Below are positions 13,224 through 19,631 of a stretch of DNA of 19,631 bases, one piece after another. The notes under the pieces were generated by a model. The model was not told the origin of the DNA. It worked only from the letters and a program-made list of their open reading frames with translations, and searched no databases. A program made the translations under genes and the position numbers. Source of the stretch: CAYOBW01 sp964402115 (GTDB taxonomy: Bacteria > Verrucomicrobiota > Kiritimatiellia > UBA8416 > CAYOBW01); contig CAYOBW010000126.1 of assembly GCA_964402115.1 (NCBI GenBank), positions 1-19,631 on the forward strand, in the 5' to 3' direction. The stretch's first letter is position 1, and each line of letters starts with the position of its first letter.

Positions 13224-16200
13224 TCAACTCCCGGCCGGGGGGGGCGCGTTCCAGCGCAGCAGCGCGCGTTTCAAGTCCTCGAACCGGATGGGTTTCGGGA
13301 CGTAGTCGTCCATCCCCGCCTCCAGGCATTTTTCGCGGTCGCCTTCCATGGCGTGGGCCGTCATGGCGATGATGGGGATGCGCCGGCCGTCCTTGCCCGT
13401 CAGGGAGCGCTGGGTCTCGAAGACCCTGACGCGGCGGGTCGTCTCGTACCCGTCCATTTCCGGCATCTGGCAATCCATCAGCACCAGGTCGTAGCGTGCG
13501 CGGTGCAGCGCTTCGAGCGCCTCGACGCCATTCGCCACCGCGTCCACGTGCACATAGCCGAGTTTCGCCAGCTGGCGCAAGGCCACCTTCTGGTTGACGG
13601 AGTTATCCTCGGCCAGCAGGATGCGCGTGGCGAGGGCGACCGCCGCGGTGTCGGGCGGCGGGGACGGCGGCGCAGCGGACGGCGCTGCGGCGGCGGCCGG
13701 CGGCGCCAGCAGTGTCGCGATGGCATTCCACAGCAGCGACTGCTTCAGCGGCTTCGTCAGCAGCCGGACCCCCTCCAGGTCGCGGAAGCGCGCGGTCTCT
13801 TCGGTATGCCCCCAGGAGGACATGATGACGATCCGTGTCGGCTGCAGCGCCGGATCCGCCTTGACGATTTGCGTCAACGTTCCGCCGTCCATCTCCGGCA
13901 TCGCCATGTCGAGCAGCAGCAGCGTGAAAGGCTGACCCTGGGCCGCTGCGCGGCGCAGGGTTTCAAGCGCCGTCTGGGCCCGCTCGCAACGCTCGACCCG
14001 CACGCCCCAGGCGGCGATCTGCCGCTCGACGATCAGGAGGTTCGTGACGTTGTCGTCCACGACCAGCACCCGCAGCTTCTCGAGGACGTCGGGCGCCACC
14101 GGCGGTGGCGGCGGGCACACGGCGCCCGGGCTCGCCTCCAGCGGAATCGTGAACCAGAAGGTCGAGCCCTCGCCCGCCCCGCTCCGCAGGCCCATCTCGC
14201 CGCCCATGATCTCGACCAGCCGCCGCGAAATCACCAGACCCAGTCCCGTGCCGCCGTACCGGCGCGCGGCGGAGTTGTCCACCTGGGAGAAGGACTGGAA
14301 CAGCCGCGTCTGCGCCGCTTCCGAAATCCCGATGCCGGTGTCCTGCACCTCGAAGCGCACCCAGACGCGCGCGTCCTCGCGCGCGTCGCGGGTCACGCGC
14401 ACAACGACCTCGCCCCGGTCCGTGAACTTGATGCCGTTGGAAATCAGGTTGATGAGGATCTGCCGGATGCGGCTGGCATCGCCTTTCAACGCGGTGGGCA
14501 CGTCGGCGGCAATACTGGACATGGTCTCCAAGCCCTTCGCGGCGGCCCGTTCGGCCAGCAGGTCGAGCGCGCCCTCGACCGTGCTGACGAGATCGAATTG
14601 CTCCGGCTCGATCGTCAGCTTGCCGGCCTCGATCTTCGAGAAGTCCAGGATGTCGTTGATCAGGGAGAGCAGGGCGTCGCCGCTGGAGCTGATGGTTTCG
14701 ACGTAATCGCGCTGCTCGTGAGACAGCGGCGTCTGCAGCAGCAGGCCGGTGAGGCCCACGACCGCGTTCATGGGCGTGCGGATTTCGTGGCTCATGTTGG
14801 CCAGGAACTCGCTTTTCGCCCGGTTGGCGGCGTCGGCCCCGACGGCGTACTCGTTGGCGCGCTCCATCTCGCGCTGCAGCTTGCGCCGTGACAGCTCCAA
14901 ATCCTCGAGCATGCTCAGCATGGAGCACCGGTTGGCCTCGAGCTCGGCGGCGCGCCGGTTCAGGTCGGCGTAGGCCTGGTGCAACGCGGTCTGCGTGTGC
15001 TTCAGCGCGGAGATGTCCACGAAGCTCTCCAGCAGGTACGCGCGCCCCTGGAGCTGGATGGGCACCACGGTCTTGAGAATCGGGACCTGGCCGCCGTCCG
15101 CCCGCAGGAGGACGCGTTCCGCGTTGTCCACGCACTGGCCCAGGTCGGTCACCGGGCACTTGCCGGCTGCGGCGGGGCAGACGAAGGCGTGGCAAATCTG
15201 GCCGATGATGGCGTCCCGCGGCGCGCCGACGATGCGCTCGGCGGCCGGGTTGACGTTTCTGATGATGTGTGTCTCGGCGTCGACCACCAGCACGCCCGTG
15301 GGGATCGAGTCCAGCAGGAGCTTGAGCCGGCCTTCGCTCTCGCGCAGCGCGTCTTCCACGCTGTGGCGCTCCGAGAGGTCCATGCCCAGGCAGTAAAACT
15401 CGGGCGGCTGGCCTTCCACGCGAACGATGGAGTGGCTGGCGAAGACCGGCACGCGGCGGCCGTCCCGGCAGAGCAATTCCACTTCGCCGGCCTCGGGCAT
15501 GCGGCCGGTGACGGGCGCCTCCCGGATGACGGCCTGGATCCGGTCACGCTGCCCGGGCGGAAACAGCAGCTCCGCCAGCGGCTGTCCCAGCGCCTCCGCC
15601 GCGGCATAGCCGAACAGCCGCGTGCTGGCCTCGTTCCAGTAGTGAATGAGGCCGTCGGGGCCATAGCCCAGGACCGCCACGCCCGCCACGCTGTCGAGCA
15701 GGGTGTGCGTCCGCGCTTCGCAGGTGCGCGCCGTCGCCTGCGCCTCCCGGCGCGCCTCCAGGTCCCGTTGCAGCGTGGCCAGCATGTCGTTGATGCGGCG
15801 GCCGAGATCCGCGATCTCGTCGTGGCCCTGCGTCGTCACGCGTTCCCCCAGCCGGTCGGTGCTCACGCCCCGCAGGAACTGGCCCAGCCGCAGCAGGCGG
15901 GCGAGCACGGAAACGTCGAGAGCCTCCACCAGCAGCACGACGAACGCCAGGCCCGTGGCGGCAAAGAACAGCAGGAAGAAGCGCATGCTGAACCGGATGC
16001 GGTCGTACAGCGGCCGCGCTCCGCTCGCCTTCACGACCAGCGCCGGCTGACCCGTGAGGTCCGGCAGCAGCGCGTAGCCCGCGATGGTGTGCGTGTCCAC
16101 GGCGCAGACCCAGGTGTCCCCGACCCGGCGCAGGCTGGCCCGCGCCGCGGCAATGTCCGGCGGCAGCGCCGCGGCGCTCACGGGCCAGACCGTCACGCGG

Positions 16201-16805
16201 TACCCGGCGCCTGCCTCGATGGCCTCGACCACGCGCGCATCCAGGCTGCGCCCCAGCAGCAGCTCGCCGCACGGGGGATCCTGCGGACGGCGGCCCACGA
16301 CGGGGAGCGTCACCACCAGCAGCGGTTCCTCCTCGCCCAGCAGCACGCCGCGGTGCACGCCGTGCTCGCGGGCGTGGTCGAGCGCCAGGCTGCCGGGCTG
16401 CAGCAGGTGCAGGACAGCCGCCGGCGCGGGACGTGCCACCCGGTTGTACGCGTCGAAGCCGTAGACCAGGACCGGCTGCCTGGCGCGGTTGACCAGCGCC
16501 GCGAAAGCGAGCCGGTTGAACGCCATGCAGCGGACGTCGAAAAGCGGGCTCTGCGGCGCCGCCGGCGTGGAGGCGCAGGCTGCGGCGACGTCATCGCGCG
16601 TCGCGTAGTCGTGCGCCACCTCCTGCAGCCGCCTGTGCTCCTCGTTCAGGAGCGCCAGCACCCGCCGCAGGCCGGCGGCCGTGATCTCCTGCTCCTGTGC
16701 CAGCGTCGGCCGCACCAGGATGCGCAGGGCGATCGCGAAGGCGATGACGCCGAAGCTGATCGTGGCCGCCAGCACAAGGAGAAATGTTTTAACCCTGACG
16801 CTCAC
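13224..16805 (-). CDS. Hybrid sensor histidine kinase with two receiver domains
   Basis: A membrane kinase of 1193 residues. Order: TM1 (about 7-29), extracytoplasmic CHASE4-like sensor (about 33-265), TM2 (about 274-293), HAMP (about 295-350), two PAS domains (about 366-490 and 490-610), HisKA with MSHEIRTPMN (H673 phosphorylated), ATPase domain with DTGIGI and GTGLGL, receiver 1 with D966 (LLLLDMAMPEMDG), receiver 2 with D1111 (LVLMDCQMPEMDG). The start is GTG 16805, which overlaps the stop of the upstream sensor gene as GTGA; GGAGG lies 11 nt before it. The frame stays open to 17636, but that extension is the antisense-like shadow of the upstream gene and is GC-driven. It should autophosphorylate and pass phosphate via its receivers to the Hpt protein downstream. 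Confidence 0.94.
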   Translation of the reverse strand: MSVRVKTFLLVLAATISFGVIAFAIALRILVRPTLAQEQEITAAGLRRVLALLNEEHRRLQEVAHDYATRDDVAAACASTPAAPQSPLFDVRCMAFNRLAFAALVNRARQPVLVYGFDAYNRVARPAPAAVLHLLQPGSLALDHAREHGVHRGVLLGEEEPLLVVTLPVVGRRPQDPPCGELLLGRSLDARVVEAIEAGAGYRVTVWPVSAAALPPDIAAARASLRRVGDTWVCAVDTHTIAGYALLPDLTGQPALVVKASGARPLYDRIRFSMRFFLLFFAATGLAFVVLLVEALDVSVLARLLRLGQFLRGVSTDRLGERVTTQGHDEIADLGRRINDMLATLQRDLEARREAQATARTCEARTHTLLDSVAGVAVLGYGPDGLIHYWNEASTRLFGYAAAEALGQPLAELLFPPGQRDRIQAVIREAPVTGRMPEAGEVELLCRDGRRVPVFASHSIVRVEGQPPEFYCLGMDLSERHSVEDALRESEGRLKLLLDSIPTGVLVVDAETHIIRNVNPAAERIVGAPRDAIIGQICHAFVCPAAAGKCPVTDLGQCVDNAERVLLRADGGQVPILKTVVPIQLQGRAYLLESFVDISALKHTQTALHQAYADLNRRAAELEANRCSMLSMLEDLELSRRKLQREMERANEYAVGADAANRAKSEFLANMSHEIRTPMNAVVGLTGLLLQTPLSHEQRDYVETISSSGDALLSLINDILDFSKIEAGKLTIEPEQFDLVSTVEGALDLLAERAAAKGLETMSSIAADVPTALKGDASRIRQILINLISNGIKFTDRGEVVVRVTRDAREDARVWVRFEVQDTGIGISEAAQTRLFQSFSQVDNSAARRYGGTGLGLVISRRLVEIMGGEMGLRSGAGEGSTFWFTIPLEASPGAVCPPPPPVAPDVLEKLRVLVVDDNVTNLLIVERQIAAWGVRVERCERAQTALETLRRAAAQGQPFTLLLLDMAMPEMDGGTLTQIVKADPALQPTRIVIMSSWGHTEETARFRDLEGVRLLTKPLKQSLLWNAIATLLAPPAAAAAPSAAPPSPPPDTAAVALATRILLAEDNSVNQKVALRQLAKLGYVHVDAVANGVEALEALHRARYDLVLMDCQMPEMDGYETTRRVRVFETQRSLTGKDGRRIPIIAMTAHAMEGDREKCLEAGMDDYVPKPIRFEDLKRALLRWNAPPPAGS

Positions 16806-19591
16806 GCGGGGGGCGCCTCCTTCACCGTGTCGGACGGCCCGGGACGCGGCTCGTCCGGCGCATAGGCCGGAGGCCTGGCCAGTTCCCGGAGCAGGGCGTT
16901 GACCTCGAGCTTCAGCTCGACCACGCGCGTTTCCCGGCCGACCATCAGGCGGTTGAACCGCTCGACTTCCGCCAGCGTGCCGCGCAGCCGCTCCTCCGCC
17001 TGCCGGCGCTCCGTCACGTCGCTGGCGATGATGATGAAATTCACGGGGTTGGCGCGCTCGTTGACGACCGGCTGCAGCTCCACCTGCAGCCAGAACCGGC
17101 CCCCCGAGGGCGTGACGTGCGGCAGTTCGCCACGGAACCCGCGTCCCTCGGGCAGGCTGCGGCTGTAACGGGCCAGCAGCTCGGGCTCCGCGCCCGTGCC
17201 CGGCAGCAGGCTCTCGTACGGCCGGCCCACGGCTTCCGCCGCCGCGTACTCCGTCAGCCGGGCGCAGCCGGCGTTGACCCACTCGACCACCCCGCGGGCA
17301 TCGGTGATGATCACGGCGTAGTCGGTGCGGTCGGCCACGAGCGCCAACTTCCGCAGCTCCGCGTCCCGCAGGCGCAGCGCCGCCTCGGCTTCCCGCCGCT
17401 TGATCGCGCCCCCGATGCTTCCCGCCGCGGCCTGCAAGATCGAGATCTCCGCGTCCGTCCAGACCCGCTCGGTCCGGCAGTCGTCGAAACCGACGAACCC
17501 CCAGAAGCGCTGGCCCACGAGAATGGGGAAGACCGCCAGCGAGAGAATGGCCTGCTGCTCGAGGAGCGGCCGCTCCGCCTCCGGGAACTCCCGCACGAGG
17601 CCATGCAAGGGACGGTGCGCACCCAATGCCGACCACCAGCGCCCGAACAGCTGGTAGGGCACGTTCTGCAGCTCAGGGTTGTCGATCTGCGGCACGGTCG
17701 AGCTGGCGCACCATTCGAACCGCTGACTCATGACCGCCTCGCCCGTCTCCGGCAGCGTGCCGTTCTCGAAAATGTACACGCGATCCACCTCGTCCGCGAC
17801 GCCTATTGTCGCGAGAGCCTGCGTCATGGCCGCCGCGAAGTCCTCGCTGGTCAGCAGTTGTTGCGTGGCTTTGGCGACGCCGAAAAGCAGGGCGTCGCGC
17901 CGGCGCAACTCGTGTTCCGCGTGCTGGCGCTCCGTCACGTCGCGCGCGAAGGCCACCACGCAGTCGGCATTGTGAAAACGCAGCGCCGTGCCCGTGGTTT
18001 CGGCGGGTCGCCAGGTTCCGTCCCGGTGACGGTAGCTGGGAGGGGCCTCCGGCGCGGCCGTCGGGGCGCGCTGCTGCAGAATGTCCCGGCGAAATCTGCC
18101 CAGCGGGATCGACACCAGATCCTGCACCCGCAGGTTGACCAGCTCCGCGTCGGTGTAGTCGAGCCAGGCCGCCATGAACGGGTTGGCGGCGTGAATCCGG
18201 CCGTTATCGGTTTCGAAGACGAAAACGGCTTCGGGCGCATGCTCGATCATTGTCCGGAAGCGCTGCTCCGAGGCCGCGGCGGACTGGAACGATTCGCGGC
18301 TGATGTGCAGCCCGCCGAAGAGCGCCATCATGAGCAGGCACAAGACCAGTACCAGCCCCATCCCGGCCAGCCGGTGCTGGGCCACGAGGCGCTGGCCAGT
18401 CCGCGCATCCATGTCCAGCCCCAGCACGGCTATGTGTTTCGGCTGAGCCGGGTTATGCAGAACCGCGAAACCGCTGATCCAGAGCCCCCAGCGATCCTTG
18501 TAGGGACCCGCCACACAAGGGCGAGCGGTATCGAACAGCGCTCTCAGCTCCGGGATGGCTTCGTAGTACACCTGGCCCGGCGGCGAATGGTCGGGGGAAT
18601 CGGCTGGCTCGGATTCCGCCAGGAACACGATCTGGTCGTTCTGTCGGCGGAGGAGATACACGAAGCGAATACCGGGGGCCGTCGCGCGCAAGGCCCGCAT
18701 CTGTGCGCACAGGCGCCGATAGGCGGGGCGATGCTTGTCGGCCGGGCTGGCGTTCAGATCCCACACCCAATCCGCATTCAGTGTGGCGCCGGCGGTCTGC
18801 GCCCGCGCCAGCAACAGCGTGCGCTGCACCCGGTCGCCATACGCGCCGACCAGCGCCGTGAGCTGGGCGCCGGCCAGCAACACAACGGCCACCACCAGCA
18901 CGCCCGCCACCATCAGGCCGGCGCCGCCGCCCGTGCTCGCGGCACACTCCGCGCGCAAGCCCGCGGTCAGCGCACACAGGAAGCCGGCCGTGCACAACAG
19001 CTGCAGCAGCATGACGGGCGGCATTTCGACGCCCGCTACGCTGCTGAGCGGGACGCCCCCCGGCCACAGCCACGGCAACCCCCAGGCCAGGCCCGCCAGG
19101 CCCAGCCAGATCGCCGCCAGCCGCAAGCTGCCGCACGCGCGCGGCGTACGGTCGCCGGCCCCGAAGTACAGGCGCGCTGCCGCCCACAGGGTCACCACCA
19201 ACTGCAGAACGCCCAGCGCCAATCCATCCTGCCCGAGCTCCTTGTGCACCATCCCCGCCAGCGCGGCGGCCGACTGCGGAGCCAGCACGCCAACGGCAAA
19301 CCAGACGCGCGCCCGGCCCGCGCCGTGGCAGGCAAAACCAAGGAGAGACAGAAAAGCCAGCACCCGGACCGTCAGGGAGGCCGCATGCAGCCCCGGCCAG
19401 TCCGCTGCCCCGGCGGCGGCCAGTTCAAGCCAGCGGCTCACCCCGAACAGCACGGTGAAGACGACCAGCCAGAACCACGCCAGATCCAGCAGCCGGCGAC
19501 CCAATGCCAGGGCGACCACGCCGGCGGTGATGAGGAGCACGCTGCCGGCGAAGAGCAGGAAGTCAGGCTGAATCTGCAAAACCCCCGTCAT
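16802..19591 (-). CDS. Multi-TM sensor protein with PAS-GAF-PAS and no kinase domain
   Basis: A 929-residue protein with about seven hydrophobic segments in residues 10-245, an extracytoplasmic Cache-like region (about 250-405, including FVYLLRRQNDQIVFLAESEP), another TM (410-428), PAS (about 441-555, ending FARDVTERQ), GAF (about 567-730, AVFPILVGQRFWGFVGFDD) and PAS (about 743-862, ending IIASDVTERRQAEERL). The C-terminus is a coiled coil, VERFNRLMVGRETRVVELKL, of the kind that usually joins PAS domains to a kinase, but the gene stops about 30 residues later without HisKA or ATPase. The next gene, overlapping by GTGA, is a hybrid kinase, so this is probably its detached sensing subunit. The ATG at 19591 has AAGG 6 nt upstream, and only 40 bp of upstream sequence are in the window. 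Confidence 0.9.
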   Translation of the reverse strand: MTGVLQIQPDFLLFAGSVLLITAGVVALALGRRLLDLAWFWLVVFTVLFGVSRWLELAAAGAADWPGLHAASLTVRVLAFLSLLGFACHGAGRARVWFAVGVLAPQSAAALAGMVHKELGQDGLALGVLQLVVTLWAAARLYFGAGDRTPRACGSLRLAAIWLGLAGLAWGLPWLWPGGVPLSSVAGVEMPPVMLLQLLCTAGFLCALTAGLRAECAASTGGGAGLMVAGVLVVAVVLLAGAQLTALVGAYGDRVQRTLLLARAQTAGATLNADWVWDLNASPADKHRPAYRRLCAQMRALRATAPGIRFVYLLRRQNDQIVFLAESEPADSPDHSPPGQVYYEAIPELRALFDTARPCVAGPYKDRWGLWISGFAVLHNPAQPKHIAVLGLDMDARTGQRLVAQHRLAGMGLVLVLCLLMMALFGGLHISRESFQSAAASEQRFRTMIEHAPEAVFVFETDNGRIHAANPFMAAWLDYTDAELVNLRVQDLVSIPLGRFRRDILQQRAPTAAPEAPPSYRHRDGTWRPAETTGTALRFHNADCVVAFARDVTERQHAEHELRRRDALLFGVAKATQQLLTSEDFAAAMTQALATIGVADEVDRVYIFENGTLPETGEAVMSQRFEWCASSTVPQIDNPELQNVPYQLFGRWWSALGAHRPLHGLVREFPEAERPLLEQQAILSLAVFPILVGQRFWGFVGFDDCRTERVWTDAEISILQAAAGSIGGAIKRREAEAALRLRDAELRKLALVADRTDYAVIITDARGVVEWVNAGCARLTEYAAAEAVGRPYESLLPGTGAEPELLARYSRSLPEGRGFRGELPHVTPSGGRFWLQVELQPVVNERANPVNFIIIASDVTERRQAEERLRGTLAEVERFNRLMVGRETRVVELKLEVNALLRELARPPAYAPDEPRPGPSDTVKEAPPA

Positions 19592-19631
19592 AGCGTGCCT
19601 TCATAGCCTGCCCCACCGCGTTATTCAAGCC

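Noticed and set aside
14979..16865. 628-codon plus-strand frame opposite the hybrid kinase
   Set aside because: Same GC-driven shadow; the minus strand carries the recognisable kinase.
16806..17636. N-terminal extension of the hybrid kinase
   Set aside because: It overlaps the sensor gene in another frame and reads as Arg/Ala/Gly-rich shadow; the GTG at 16805 has coupling and leads straight into TM1.
17117..19606. 829-codon plus-strand frame opposite the sensor gene
   Set aside because: Antisense openness caused by high GC; translation is Arg/Gln/His/Gly-rich with no domain, while the minus strand encodes clear TM, PAS and GAF features.
1..19631. CRISPR array, insertion sequences, integrase or prophage genes
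   Set aside because: No regularly spaced repeats, transposase motifs, terminal inverted repeats or phage-like genes were seen.

Overview
The window is a GC-rich bacterial chromosome segment of about 19.6 kb with tightly packed, Shine-Dalgarno-led genes. An SUMF1-domain protein, an OFA-type transporter, a TlpA-like thioredoxin and large PAS/GAF/hybrid-kinase sensors together suggest an environmental bacterium, perhaps of the PVC superphylum or a deltaproteobacterial relative. The sequence alone does not fix the taxon. No insertion sequence, integrase, CRISPR array or rRNA gene was found.

Layout: (1) 1-899, + strand, the 3' part of a formylglycine-generating-enzyme-like (SUMF1) gene, cut by the left edge. 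(2) 904-3229, - strand, an acetate operon ackA-pta. (3) 3367-9489, an RNA-repair locus. On the - strand lie a slipin/SPFH protein, rtcA and rtcB, with rtcA and rtcB sharing a GTGA overlap. Divergently on the + strand is rtcR, encoding the sigma-54 activator with a CARF-type sensor domain. (4) 9608-11017, + strand, an OFA-family MFS transporter, convergent with (5) 11051-12154, - strand, a periplasmic TlpA-like thioredoxin. (6) 12334-19591, - strand, a four-gene phosphorelay: multi-TM PAS-GAF-PAS sensor without a kinase, hybrid histidine kinase with two receivers, free-standing Hpt protein, and single-domain response regulator.

The most interesting part is the 846-bp divergent region between slipin and rtcR (7033-7878). 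It holds a near-consensus sigma-54 promoter pointing at slipin-rtcA-rtcB, with a predicted start near 7700. About 145 and 166 bp upstream of that start are two palindromes centred 21 bp apart, which look like tandem RtcR activator sites. The predicted transcript has a leader of about 670 nt. It contains a stem-loop element and then a tRNA-like RNA with intact D, anticodon and T arms, a GUA anticodon and a short variable loop. The outer acceptor pairs are broken, no CCA is encoded, and a GAAA-capped hairpin starts within its 3' end. This looks like a tRNA mimic co-expressed with the RNA-repair enzymes rather than a decoding tRNA.

Proposed logic (inference): RtcR senses RNA damage through its CARF domain and, with sigma-54, turns on one transcript. 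That transcript carries the tRNA mimic, the slipin scaffold, RtcA (3'-terminal phosphate cyclase) and RtcB (RNA ligase). The mimic could be a decoy, a sensor ligand or a repair substrate. The rtc locus appears somewhat less GC-rich than its neighbours, as expected for a laterally mobile stress module.
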